Part shown: positions 35,524 to 44,350 of the stretch, one piece after another
Position numbering within the stretch: the first letter of the stretch is position 1
How the letters are laid out: each line of letters begins with the position of its first letter
DNA from: Corallococcus soli
GTDB lineage: Bacteria > Myxococcota > Myxococcia > Myxococcales > Myxococcaceae
Length of the DNA stretch: 64,000 nt
NCBI RefSeq assembly: GCF_014930455.1
Contig: NZ_JAAIYO010000004.1
Coordinates: 186,001-250,000, forward strand
Direction: 5' to 3'
The notes under the pieces: model-generated
Database searches by the model: none
What the model saw: the letters and a program-made list of their open reading frames with translations, nothing else
What the model was told of the DNA's origin: nothing
Position numbers and translations under genes: made by a program

Positions 35524-36498
35524 GTGCGCGCGTTCGTCACCGGGGGTTCGGGATTCGTCGGGAAGCACCTGCTCGCGGCGCTCGCGAAGCGCGGGGAGCC
35601 GGCGCGCGCGCTGGCCCGCTCGCCCGCGGCCGTGGCGGCGGTGCAGGCCGCTGGCGGCGAGCCGTGGGAAGGCGACCTGAGCGACCCGGAGCGGCTGCGC
35701 CTGGGCATGGAGGGCTGCGACACCGTCTTCCACGCCGCCGCGCACGTGCGCACGTCGGGCCCGCGCGCGGAGCTCTACGAGGCCAACGTGCGCGGCACGG
35801 AGTCCGTGCTGGAGGCGGCGCGCGCGGCCGGGGTGAAGCGCCTGGTGCACGTGAGCACCCAGGGCGTGCTGGTGGACGGCGGCCCCATGGTCCGCCTCGA
35901 CGAAACGCACCCTCTGCCCCAGCGCCCCGTGGGCGCGTACCCGTCCACCAAGGGCGAGGCCGAACGGCGGGTGCTCAGCGTCAACTCCGCGGACTTCACC
36001 ACCGTCGCGGTGCGGCCCCCGCTCGTCTGGGGACCCGGGGACACCACCGCGCTGCCCGCGATGGTGGCCGCGGTGAAGTCCGGGCGCTTCCGCTGGATTG
36101 GCGGCGGGCGCTACCTGACGTCCACCTGCCACGTCACCAACGTCGTGGAGGGGCTGCTGCTGGCGGCGGAGAAGGGGCAGGGTGGCCAGGCCTACTTCCT
36201 CACCGACGGCGCGCCGGTGGAGTTCCGCGCCTTCGTCACCGCGCTCTTGAAGACGCAGGGCGTGGAGCCCGGTGACAAGACCCTGCCCGCCGCGCTCGCG
36301 GCCATGATGGCGGTGGTGGGCGACCTGCTCTGGGACGTGCTGGGCCTGAAGGGCGCCCCGCCGCTGTCGCGCACGGAGCTGCTGCTGGGAGGCCAGGAGG
36401 TGACGGTGAGCGACGAGAAGGCCCGGCTGGAGCTGGGCTACACGGGCAGCGTGTCGCGCGAGGAGGGCCTGCGCGCCCTGGCGGTGAACGCCGGCTGA
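35524..36498 (+). CDS. NAD-dependent epimerase/3beta-HSD-like extended SDR
   Basis: A protein of 324 residues starting at GTG 35524, seven bases after an AGGAGG ribosome site. The dinucleotide motif is TGGSGFVGKHL (residues 6-16); the active-site Tyr-Lys pair is in YPSTKGEAE with upstream VHVSTQGVL. The substrate-binding half resembles 3beta-hydroxysteroid dehydrogenase/dihydroflavonol reductase types. The physiological substrate could be a sterol, sugar or lipid intermediate; the neighbours do not help. It lies 74 bp after the Eis-like gene and may share its transcript. Confidence 0.9.
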   Translation: MRAFVTGGSGFVGKHLLAALAKRGEPARALARSPAAVAAVQAAGGEPWEGDLSDPERLRLGMEGCDTVFHAAAHVRTSGPRAELYEANVRGTESVLEAARAAGVKRLVHVSTQGVLVDGGPMVRLDETHPLPQRPVGAYPSTKGEAERRVLSVNSADFTTVAVRPPLVWGPGDTTALPAMVAAVKSGRFRWIGGGRYLTSTCHVTNVVEGLLLAAEKGQGGQAYFLTDGAPVEFRAFVTALLKTQGVEPGDKTLPAALAAMMAVVGDLLWDVLGLKGAPPLSRTELLLGGQEVTVSDEKARLELGYTGSVSREEGLRALAVNAG

Positions 36499-36538
36499 AG
36501 CGCGCACGGGCCCGTCAGGTGCGGTAGCCTCCCGGGCC

Positions 36539-37399
36539 ATGCGCAGGTTCGAGTTCGTCGACGGCAACAGCTCCAAGTTCTGGATGCCCGAATTGCAGGG
36601 CGCCACCTTCATCGTCACCTACGGCCGCATCGGCACCGCCGGGCAGCGCAAGGAGAAGGCCTTCCCGGACGAGGAAGCCGCCCTGCGCGAGTACACCAAG
36701 AAGGTCGCGGAGAAGGTGCGCGAGGGCTACGCCGAGGTCAGCACGGGCGAGGCCCCCGCCGCGCCGCCCCCGAAGGTCGCCGTCGCGGCCCCGCCCGCGA
36801 AGCCCGTGCTGCCCCGCCGCGTGGCGCCCGCCACCCCCGGCCCCGAGCTGGTGGCCGCCGCGGGCGCCGCGCTGGCCTCGCTCCAGTCGCGCCTCAAGGG
36901 CCCCAGTTGGAAGGTGACGCGGCTGGCGCGCAAGGCCCGGCGGGCGCTGCGGGCCCTGGGCGGCGTGGACCCCGCGGCGCACCCCGCGTTGGCCGCGCCC
37001 TTCGCCGCGCTGATGGCGCACGTGGTGGGCCCCAAGGCCGAAGGCCGGCTGCCGGTGCGCCACGCGCTGGGGCTCCTGTCCGCGGTGGACGTGGCGGCCT
37101 TCCAGCGGGCGGCGCAGATGTGGCAGGCCGCGCCCGCGGGCTCGGTGCCGACGGGCGTGGCCGCCGCGCGGTCGCTGGGAGACCCGGAGCTGGCGCTGCG
37201 CGTGACGGCGCTCCTCGCGGAGCGTCCCGACCTGCGCGACGGCTCCGAGGACGCCTGGACCAAGCGCTGGGGCGTGCTCAAGCCGCACGTGGAGGCCCAC
37301 CTGGGAGACGCGGGCAGCTCGCTGGCGGCCTTCGTCGGTGGGGTGGACGCGGGCGGTGACGCGCACCTGTCGAAGCGGCTCGCCCGGCTGGGGGGGTGA
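36539..37399 (+). CDS. WGR-domain protein
   Basis: A protein of 286 residues. The first 70 residues are a WGR domain (FWMPELQGATFIVTYGRIGTAGQ, then KAFPDEEAALREYTKKVAEK), a nucleic-acid-binding fold also found in PARPs and MolR. An Ala/Pro linker (70-100) joins a helical, Ala-rich C-terminal half with no recognised domain. In myxobacteria WGR domains often precede HEAT/leucine-rich or MolR regions. Function unknown; nucleic-acid binding is inferred from the fold. It lies 40 bp after the SDR gene. Convergent with the lipoprotein gene, the two stops being 13 bp apart. Confidence 0.85.
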   Translation: MRRFEFVDGNSSKFWMPELQGATFIVTYGRIGTAGQRKEKAFPDEEAALREYTKKVAEKVREGYAEVSTGEAPAAPPPKVAVAAPPAKPVLPRRVAPATPGPELVAAAGAALASLQSRLKGPSWKVTRLARKARRALRALGGVDPAAHPALAAPFAALMAHVVGPKAEGRLPVRHALGLLSAVDVAAFQRAAQMWQAAPAGSVPTGVAAARSLGDPELALRVTALLAERPDLRDGSEDAWTKRWGVLKPHVEAHLGDAGSSLAAFVGGVDAGGDAHLSKRLARLGG

Positions 37400-37412
37400 C
37401 GGGGCGCGCCCC

Positions 37413-38246
37413 TCAGGGCACCCCGTTCGTGGCGCTCGCGGCCCCTGCCTCCGAGGGCGCGGGGGGCGAGGTGGGCTGGCGGTCCATCTCCTCCGAGGGA
37501 TAGCCGCGCGCCGCGTCCAGGTACTTCTTCGGCTGCACCCGCCGGCGCTCCGCGCGGCTCAAGCCCTCCGGGCTCAAGAGCGTGGGCTCCGCTTCGCCGG
37601 ACTTCTCCACGACGTGTCCATCGCAGAAGAACCACTCGGTGTGCCCGTCCGGCAACTGCCGCGCGAAGTAGAGGTCCGGCTGGCCCACCCGCGGATCCTT
37701 CGAGCACCAGGTCCCGCGCGCCTTCGCCTCGCGCTCCGACGCCTCGTCCCGCCACTTCTTCTGCGCCTCGCGCAGCGCCGCCGCGGCCTGGATCTTCGGT
37801 CCCAGGGCCAGCCGCTCCCGCGCCTCCTGCATCACCTCCGCGCCCCGCATGGCCAGGTCCGGGAACGCGCCCGTGCCCCGGAAGCCGCAGGTCTGCAGGG
37901 CGCGCAGGTTGCCTTCGTGCACCTTCAGCACCGGCGGCAGCGTGCTCAGCCCCTCCTCCAGCAGCGCCAGGTGCCGGGGCTGGTCTGGCGACTTCAGGTC
38001 CTGCGCGTGCTCCGTCTCCCGGACGAAGCGCGCCAGCAGGCCGTTCACCGCCGTCAGCTCGTCGGAGAACCAGCGCGGCTCCGAGTCACAGGGGCTCGCC
38101 TTCGACCCCGCGTAGTCCCGATACTCCGCGCGCGACATGCCCAGGGCGTAGTGCTGGATGGGCGGGGCCTGCTTCGCCGCGCATCCACCGAGCACGAGCC
38201 CCGCGCCCAGTCCCAGGAGCGTGATTCGCCAACCCGTTGCCATCAT
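37413..38246 (-). CDS. Lipoprotein of unknown function
   Basis: A protein of 277 residues. A lipoprotein signal (WRITLLGLGAGLVLGGCAAK) puts the acylated Cys near residue 21. The mature part is helical and charged with three further Cys (CDSEPRW, QTCGFRG, GTWCSKD, then FFCDGHVV), and a Pro/Ala tail (TSPPAPSEAGAA). No family recognised. ATG 38246 is preferred over the longer open frame, which is rich in Arg/Pro and lacks coding character. Divergent from the solute-binding gene by 166 bp. Confidence 0.82.
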   Translation of the reverse strand: MMATGWRITLLGLGAGLVLGGCAAKQAPPIQHYALGMSRAEYRDYAGSKASPCDSEPRWFSDELTAVNGLLARFVRETEHAQDLKSPDQPRHLALLEEGLSTLPPVLKVHEGNLRALQTCGFRGTGAFPDLAMRGAEVMQEARERLALGPKIQAAAALREAQKKWRDEASEREAKARGTWCSKDPRVGQPDLYFARQLPDGHTEWFFCDGHVVEKSGEAEPTLLSPEGLSRAERRRVQPKKYLDAARGYPSEEMDRQPTSPPAPSEAGAASATNGVP

Positions 38247-38412
38247 GGGCCCAGTCTGCCATCCATTTTGAGGACAAACAAACTTCCAGGAGTGCGTCCG
38301 GAGGCTTCCCCCTCCGGGGGGCGACCGGCCAGGGGTGAAGGGTGCGTGACATGGTTGTGACAACGGCGCCGTTGGGGTTCCAGGCGGTGCGACCCGGGGT
38401 ACGAGGCAGGAC

Positions 38413-39609
38413 ATGAAGCCCCGGGTCCTCCTCCTCATTGGCGTCCTGGCCGCGGCGTTCGGAGTGTTCTACCTGCTGGCGGCCCCGGAAGCGCCGCGCA
38501 CGGTGGCGCCGGACTCGGGGGTGGGGCCCGTGCGTCCGCCGCCGCGCCGGAAGGTGACGGACATCACGTTCCTCTACAGCACGGAGAAGCGCGAGTGGGT
38601 GGAGGCGGCGCTCGCGCAGTTCCAGTCCTCGCATCCGCACGTGCGGGTGACGCTGGTGGGGCGGGGTTCGCTGGACGCGGCCCAGGCCATCCTGGAGGGC
38701 CGCGAGCAGCCCACGGTGTGGAGCCCGGCGGACAGCGCGGTGCTGCGCATGCTCGCGGCGGACTGGGCGACGGACGCCTCGCACGGGCCGCTGTTCGCGA
38801 CGCAGGGGGACGCCGCGCCGCAGCCGCTGGTCATCACCCCGCTGGTGTTCGTGGGCTGGCAGGACCGGATGGAGGTGCTGCGCAAGGCGGGCGGGGGCGG
38901 GGGGCTGTCGTGGAAGACGCTCCAGCGCGCGGTGGCGAGCGACCAGGGCTGGCCTTCGGTGGGCGGCCCCGCCCAGTGGGGCTTCGTGAAGCTGGGCCAC
39001 ACCGACCCGACGAAGTCCAACTCCGGCCTCCAGGCGCTGCTGTCCGCGACGCTGGAGTACCTGGGGAGAAGGGCCGGGGTGAAGCAGGCGGACCTGTTGG
39101 AGCCGGGCTACCAGGACTGGCTCCGGCGGCTGGAGCGGGGCGTGACGCGCTTCGAGCCCTCCACTGGCATCTTCATGACGGACCTGGTGCGCTTCGGGCC
39201 GTCCCGCTACGACCTGGCGCTGGTGTACGAGAGCCTGGTCATCTCGCACCTGGGCCACGCCCAGGGGCGCTGGGGACAGCTCCAGGTGGACTACCCGCCG
39301 GTGACGCTGTGGAGCGACCATCCGGCGGCGGTGCTGCAAGCGGAGTGGGTGACGCCCGAGCAGCGCGAGGCCGCGCTGGAGTGGGTGGGCTTCCTGCGCA
39401 GCCGGCCGGTGCAGGCGCGGGCCCTGGCGTTCGGCTTCCGGCCCGCGGACGCCTCGGTGCCGCTGAAGACCCCGGACGCGGACAACCCCTTCACGCGGCT
39501 TGCGGCCCACGGCATCCGGGTGGACGTGCCGCCCGCGGCGGAGGTGCCGGACGCGGACGTGCTGCGCACGCTGCTGGACCTGTGGACCCGCATCGGCGTG
39601 GGGCGCTGA
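38413..39609 (+). CDS. Extracellular solute-binding-like protein, orphan
   Basis: A protein of 398 residues. An N-terminal hydrophobic segment (PRVLLLIGVLAAAFGVFYLLA) acts as signal or membrane anchor. The rest is a periplasmic-binding fold of the molybdate/iron or SBP_bac type: TFLYSTEKREWVEAALAQFQ, PTVWSPADSAVL, QPLVITPLVFVGW, WGFVKLGHTDPTKSNSGLQALL and YDLALVYESLVI. The DPTKSNSG loop resembles the anion-binding loop of such proteins. No ABC permease or ATPase is adjacent. In other bacteria this subfamily can be joined to VWA domains, but none is fused here. It could be a ligand sensor. Confidence 0.85.
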   Translation: MKPRVLLLIGVLAAAFGVFYLLAAPEAPRTVAPDSGVGPVRPPPRRKVTDITFLYSTEKREWVEAALAQFQSSHPHVRVTLVGRGSLDAAQAILEGREQPTVWSPADSAVLRMLAADWATDASHGPLFATQGDAAPQPLVITPLVFVGWQDRMEVLRKAGGGGGLSWKTLQRAVASDQGWPSVGGPAQWGFVKLGHTDPTKSNSGLQALLSATLEYLGRRAGVKQADLLEPGYQDWLRRLERGVTRFEPSTGIFMTDLVRFGPSRYDLALVYESLVISHLGHAQGRWGQLQVDYPPVTLWSDHPAAVLQAEWVTPEQREAALEWVGFLRSRPVQARALAFGFRPADASVPLKTPDADNPFTRLAAHGIRVDVPPAAEVPDADVLRTLLDLWTRIGVGR

Positions 39610-39620
39610 AGCCCCGGCCC

Positions 39621-39646
39621 TCGCGCCCCCTGTGACGGAGGCGCGA
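39621..39646. terminator. Hairpin between convergent genes
   Basis: A 7-bp stem pairs 39621-39627 with 39640-39646, with a 12-base loop. It lies in the 49-bp gap between the solute-binding gene and the deaminase gene, which converge here. It is modest and has no T tract. Confidence 0.4.
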
Positions 39647-39658
39647 AGGTGAAGCGGC

Positions 39659-41248
39659 TTACGGGGCGATACCGCGCTCGAAGGTGGCCAGCTGCACTTC
39701 CAGCTTCCACTGCATCGAGGCCCGCTTGTTGGCGGCGAGGAAGCCCTCACAGCCGGTGGACGGGGTGGCCTGCTCCGGCTTGTCGGAGGCGCAGGCGCTC
39801 ACGGCCGCGGTGAAGTCATCGCGGCGGGCCCAGAGGCTGTCGCCCTCCGCGAAGGCATGCTCCAGGCTGGCGCGCGCCATCATCTTGAGCGTCTTGTAGT
39901 CCAGCCCCTGCGCGGTGGCGGCGGCGACGTACTCCTGGGTGATGTCCCCGCGCAGGATGCCCGAGTCATCCGTCGCCAGGGCCACCGGCACCTTGTTCTT
40001 CAGGTACGCGGAGAGCGGGTGCGCGTCTCCCGTCATGCCCAGCAGGACGCGGTTGGAGGTCAGGCAGATCTCCACCATCACGCCCGCCTCGTGCATGTCG
40101 CGCAGCAGGTCCTCGGCGCCGTCGCCGGCCGTCTCGCTCAGCACGTCCGCGCCATGGCCGATGCGCTCCGCGTGGGCCTTCTCCACGGCCTCGCGGATGT
40201 GGAAGTTCATGTGCTGCTGGTCCTGCGGCTGGAGCACCGAAGGGATGAGCTCACCGGCGTGCAGCGAGACGTGCACCAGCTTGCGGCCGACCTCCTGGTC
40301 GTTGAAGTCGTCGAGCGTGCCCAGGGCGAACATCTCATCCTGGTAGAACGCGAGCGAGTTGGCGTTCTCCTCCGGCGACACCAGGTTCACGCCGACGATT
40401 TCGGGAACCTTCTGGGCCAGCTCATAGGCATACACCCACTGCCCGAAGACGTTCGTCCGGTCCGCCGTGCGGTTGGCGGAGACCAGCAGGCGCACGTCCA
40501 CGTTGCATCCGGGGTCCGGCTGGGCCGTGGCACAGCCGAGCAGCTCGCGGGTGCCCTTCAGGGTGTTCGCGATGCTGGCGGCCTGCGCCGCCAGCGCGCT
40601 CTGGAAGTCCGGCAGCGCGATGAGCTGCTGCCGCTTCGCCAGCAGGGTCGCCTTGTCCCAGACGTCGGTGGAGGCGAACAGCGGCGTGGCCAGCCGGCCG
40701 CCCGTGCCGGCGCCAAAGCCCTGCATCAGCTCCACGTAGACCTGATTGTGCCTGCCCGCGCGCGACAGGATGTCCGCGTAGCTGTCGTCATTGCGCGTGT
40801 CGTTCTGCACGGCGCCGTACTTGCCGAAGGCGTCGAAGAAGTGCTGGTGCGCGCTCAACAGCGGGCCCGGGTGGTCCTCCATGGACCACGCGCTCATCAC
40901 GGCGTCATAGAGGGCGCGGTCGCTCTCCGTGGTGGACAGCGGCACCGAACCGGCCGCGCACGGGTTGCTGGCCACGTAGGTCGTCGTGTTCACGCACGCG
41001 CCGTCCTCCGCCCCCCACGCGATCAGCTTCTCCGTGGTGATGGCGCCGGAGGTGTGGCTGTGCAGGTCGCCGCCCTTGGGCATGTCGAACAGGAAGGTCC
41101 CGAGCGCCGTGGCGTCGCCGCGCAGCGACTCCATGTGCTCGTTGACGCGCTCCTCGCGCGTCTTCTCGACCGGCGGGATGGGGTCCTCTTCATTGCAGGC
41201 GCTCAGGCCCAGCGCGGCGACGATGGCGAATGAGGAAAGCTTGAACAT
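39659..41248 (-). CDS. Exported adenosine deaminase-like lipoprotein
   Basis: A protein of 529 residues with a lipoprotein signal (MFKLSSFAIVAALGLSACNEE; Cys near 18). The amidohydrolase barrel carries adenosine-deaminase metal and catalytic motifs: GGDLHSHTSG (His-x-His), LVHVSLHAGELIP, ERIGHGADV, and the ATDDSGIL Asp pair. The layout, with an N-terminal extension before the first His pair, recalls the secreted ADGF/CECR1 class more than the cytosolic enzyme. It probably deaminates adenosine or a related purine outside the inner membrane. An AT-rich patch at about 41308-41345 lies upstream and may hold the promoter. Upstream residues in the open frame are not coding-like. Confidence 0.9.
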   Translation of the reverse strand: MFKLSSFAIVAALGLSACNEEDPIPPVEKTREERVNEHMESLRGDATALGTFLFDMPKGGDLHSHTSGAITTEKLIAWGAEDGACVNTTTYVASNPCAAGSVPLSTTESDRALYDAVMSAWSMEDHPGPLLSAHQHFFDAFGKYGAVQNDTRNDDSYADILSRAGRHNQVYVELMQGFGAGTGGRLATPLFASTDVWDKATLLAKRQQLIALPDFQSALAAQAASIANTLKGTRELLGCATAQPDPGCNVDVRLLVSANRTADRTNVFGQWVYAYELAQKVPEIVGVNLVSPEENANSLAFYQDEMFALGTLDDFNDQEVGRKLVHVSLHAGELIPSVLQPQDQQHMNFHIREAVEKAHAERIGHGADVLSETAGDGAEDLLRDMHEAGVMVEICLTSNRVLLGMTGDAHPLSAYLKNKVPVALATDDSGILRGDITQEYVAAATAQGLDYKTLKMMARASLEHAFAEGDSLWARRDDFTAAVSACASDKPEQATPSTGCEGFLAANKRASMQWKLEVQLATFERGIAP

Positions 41249-41501
41249 GACGGTGGCGGTCCTTCGTGGAGGGAGGGGACGCTCCGTACAGGTTGCCAGG
41301 AAGAACGCGAAGGTTTTCTTGTTTATCTTGAAATGCAAGAATGTGTCTGGGAATGGCTTTGGCCTGGGACCCGGGTCGCACGGCTCCGGGGGACTCCTCC
41401 ATCCGGAGGGTCGGAGACACGGCGGAAGGTGGACAGTCCGGTGCCCCTGGATGCTGGCGCGGGTGGTGGGCGGGGCTCCGCCCATGGCACGCTCGACGGG
41501 A

Positions 41502-42152
41502 ATGCGAAGCCTGAGGAGTCTCCTCCTGACGTCGTGCGGGGTCGTCGCGCTCTCGGGCTGCCGGTGCGCGACGCCGGTCCCGGCTCCCTCGCCTGAAACC
41601 CGCGCGCCCCCGGCGGCGCTCCGGTCCGTGGAGTCCTTCGCGGACATCCAGGACGCCCGCGAGCGCTCCGTGGCGCTCTTCGTCGAAGCGGGCCGGGTGA
41701 TTGCCCATCCCCGCTGCACCAACTGCCACCCGGCGGATGGGCGGCCCCGCCAGGGGATGGAGCAGCGCGCCCATGTCCCGGCGGTGGTGGGCGGGGAGGA
41801 CGGCCACGGACCTCCCGGGCTGCCCTGCACGGCCTGCCATCAGGCGACGAACACCCCCACGGTGGGCGCCACCGTGGCCAGCATCCCCGGCAACCCGAAG
41901 TGGGCGCTGGCGCCGGTGGAGATGGCGTGGGTGGGGCACTCGCTGGGCGCCATCTGCGAACAGCTCAAGGACCCGAAGCGCAACGGGGGCAAGGACCTGG
42001 CGGCGCTCCAGCACCACATGGCGAAGGACGAACTCGTGGGCTGGGGTTGGGATCCGGGCCCGGGGCGACAGCCGGTGCCCGGCACGCAGGCCGCGTTCGG
42101 CAGGCTCTTCCAGGCGTGGGTGGACTCCGGCGCCTACTGCCCGGAGCCCTGA
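41502..42152 (+). CDS. Diheme-type c-type cytochrome lipoprotein, IorB companion
   Basis: A protein of 216 residues. A signal with lipobox (SLLLTSCGVVALSGC) is followed by two heme-binding CxxCH motifs, CTNCH and CTACH, about 40 residues apart. The mature sequence (RVIAHPRCTNCHPADGRPRQG, MAWVGHSLGAICEQLKDPKRNGG) fits the cytochromes that accompany isoquinoline 1-oxidoreductase-type molybdoenzymes and pass their electrons to the respiratory chain. ATG 41502 is chosen for its signal peptide. It converges on iorB with a 19-bp overlap of the coding ends, rather than lying in the same operon. Confidence 0.85.
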   Translation: MRSLRSLLLTSCGVVALSGCRCATPVPAPSPETRAPPAALRSVESFADIQDARERSVALFVEAGRVIAHPRCTNCHPADGRPRQGMEQRAHVPAVVGGEDGHGPPGLPCTACHQATNTPTVGATVASIPGNPKWALAPVEMAWVGHSLGAICEQLKDPKRNGGKDLAALQHHMAKDELVGWGWDPGPGRQPVPGTQAAFGRLFQAWVDSGAYCPEP

Positions 42153-44350
42153 GCCCGGCGCAGCGCCGCCAGCCGCTCTGGCGTCACCGGCAGGTCGCGC
42201 ACGCGCAGCCCCGTCGCGGCGAACACGGCGTTGGCGAGCGCCGCGGGCGCGGGCCCCTGGCTCGCCTCTCCCGCGCCCAGGAACGGCTCCTCCGGACGGT
42301 CGATGAGCTGCACGTCCACGGGCGGCGCTTCGGAGAAGGTGAGGATGGGATAGCCCTCCCAGTCGCGCGACAGGATGCGCCGGGCGTCGTGGTGGACGGC
42401 CTCCTTCAGGCTCCAGCTCAGCGACTGGAGCAGCCCCCCTTCCAACTGGTTGGCCAGCCCGTCCGGGTTGACCACCTCGCCCGCGTCGGCGGCGAGCACG
42501 GCGCGCACCACGCGCGGCGCGTGCGTCGCGGGATCGACGAAGACCTCCAGGCACACCGCGCAGTACGCCGCCAGGTTCTTGTACCGGGCGAAGGCCAGGC
42601 CCCGGCCGTGGTGCGGCCTGCGCTCGAAGCGGCTCCAGCCGAACCGCTCCGTCGCGCGGAGGATGACCGCCTTCGCCCGTGGGTCCTGGAGCTGCCGCAG
42701 GCGGTACTCCGCCGGGTCCACGCCCGCCGAGTGCGCCAGCTCGTCCACGAAGGACTCAATCGAGAAGACGTTCGCGTAGGCGCCCAGGCCGCGCATGGAC
42801 GACACGCGCAGGGGCATCGCCCTCACGAAGTGCGTCGTCACCGTCTGGCCGGGAAAGACATACAGCGGGATGGCATTGCGGTCGGCGGAGTAGCTCGGCG
42901 GCCCGCCATTCCTCGGCGTCGGCTGCGCGAACGGCTTCGCCAGCGAACGGCCCGCCAGCAGGTTGCCGGGCTCGGCGAAGGGCCGGGTCCCGTGCGACGT
43001 GGACCACAGCGCGTAATCCCAGTCGAGCACGTCGCCGTTCGCGTCCACGCCCGCGCGCACCCGCGTCACCATCGCGGCGCCGTAGGGCTCGTGGGTGTGC
43101 TCGTCCTCGCGCGACCACTGCACGCGCACGGCGTGGCCGGGCAGGGCGCGGGCCAGCAGCGCCGCATCCGCCGCCGCGTCGTCCGCGCCGTTGTGGCCGT
43201 AGCACCCGGAGCCCTCCACGTGCCGGCCATGCACCTGCTCCTTTCGGAGCCCCAGCAGCTTCGCGATGGCCTCGGATGTCTCGAAGACACTCTGGCTGTG
43301 GGTGTCCACGGTCATCGTGCTCCCGTCCCACGCGGCCACGGCGCAGGACGGCCCAATGGACGCGTGCATCTGGTACGGCCGGCGGTAGGTGGCCTCCAGC
43401 GTGCGCGTGGGCGCGACGTCGGTGGGCCGCTCGACGCGGTGGATGACCGCGTCCTGCGTGGGCTGGGCCAGCAACCACGCATGGGGATCCACGGGCAGGG
43501 GCGCGCCGTCCTTCCACCGCGCGGCGAGCGCCAGGGCGGCGGCGGCCTTCACGGCCAGCCACTCGCGCGTGGCGATGACGCCCAGGAAGCCTCCGTCCCG
43601 CACCACCTTCAGCACGCCGGGCATCGCGGCCACCCGGGACGTCTCCACCGCCACCAGGGAGGCCCCTGGCGTGGGCGCGCGCACGACGCGGCCATGCACC
43701 AGCGTGTCGGGGCGCAGGTCCTGGACGAAGCGCGGCTCGCCAGTGAGCTTCGCGGGCAGGTCCAGGCGGGGCAGGGGACGGCCCGCGTGGCGTCGCTGGG
43801 AGGCGGCCTTGGGCGCGACGGTGCCGGTGGCCTCGCGGTTCAGCGTCTGCCCACCGACGAGCGCCCAGTACGTGACGGCGCCACCCCCAGGGGCCTGCAC
43901 CGTGCCGTCCTGGACGCGCAGCCGCTGCTCCGGGACGCGCAGGCGCGTGGCGGCCATGGACACGAGCAGCGCGCGCACCTCCGCGGAGGCCTGCCGCACG
44001 GCCGCGCCAGCGTTGGGGATGGACATGCTGCCGGCGGTGACGCCCTCCGGGGGACAGACACGGGTGTCCCCGGAGAGGATGCGCAGCCGCGCCGGCTCGA
44101 CGTCCAGCTCATCCGCGCAGAGCTGCCCCAGCGCGGTGAGGATGCCCTGGCCCAGCTCCACCTTGCCCGTCATCAACGTGACGACGCCGTCCGCGCCGAT
44201 GCGCAGCCACGCATCGAGCCCGGGCGTGCGAGCCAGGTCCCCGGGCAGCCGACGCCCCTGCCCCTGCGCGGAAGGCGCGGGCACCACCAGGGAGAAGGCC
44301 AGCACCAGCGAGCCCTTCAACACCGAACGTCGGGAGACGTGGGCGCTCAC
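42134..44350 (-). CDS. iorB: Isoquinoline 1-oxidoreductase beta-type molybdopterin subunit
   Basis: The large molybdenum-cofactor subunit (738 residues) of the xanthine-dehydrogenase superfamily. A Tat-like signal (HVSRRSVLKGSLVLAFSLVV) shows it is exported folded. Cofactor and substrate segments include GKVELGQGILTALGQLCADEL, PPEGVTAGSMSIPNAGAAVRQASAE, RRPYQMHASIGPSCAVA, VEGSGCYGHNGADDAAADA, SSMRGLGAY and the C-terminal EEPFLGAGEASQGP with the catalytic Glu. It starts at GTG 44350, overlapping the iorA stop in a GTGA, so translation is coupled. Family members hydroxylate N-heterocycles or oxidise aldehydes; the substrate here is not known. Confidence 0.92.
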   Translation of the reverse strand: MSAHVSRRSVLKGSLVLAFSLVVPAPSAQGQGRRLPGDLARTPGLDAWLRIGADGVVTLMTGKVELGQGILTALGQLCADELDVEPARLRILSGDTRVCPPEGVTAGSMSIPNAGAAVRQASAEVRALLVSMAATRLRVPEQRLRVQDGTVQAPGGGAVTYWALVGGQTLNREATGTVAPKAASQRRHAGRPLPRLDLPAKLTGEPRFVQDLRPDTLVHGRVVRAPTPGASLVAVETSRVAAMPGVLKVVRDGGFLGVIATREWLAVKAAAALALAARWKDGAPLPVDPHAWLLAQPTQDAVIHRVERPTDVAPTRTLEATYRRPYQMHASIGPSCAVAAWDGSTMTVDTHSQSVFETSEAIAKLLGLRKEQVHGRHVEGSGCYGHNGADDAAADAALLARALPGHAVRVQWSREDEHTHEPYGAAMVTRVRAGVDANGDVLDWDYALWSTSHGTRPFAEPGNLLAGRSLAKPFAQPTPRNGGPPSYSADRNAIPLYVFPGQTVTTHFVRAMPLRVSSMRGLGAYANVFSIESFVDELAHSAGVDPAEYRLRQLQDPRAKAVILRATERFGWSRFERRPHHGRGLAFARYKNLAAYCAVCLEVFVDPATHAPRVVRAVLAADAGEVVNPDGLANQLEGGLLQSLSWSLKEAVHHDARRILSRDWEGYPILTFSEAPPVDVQLIDRPEEPFLGAGEASQGPAPAALANAVFAATGLRVRDLPVTPERLAALRRAQGSGQ

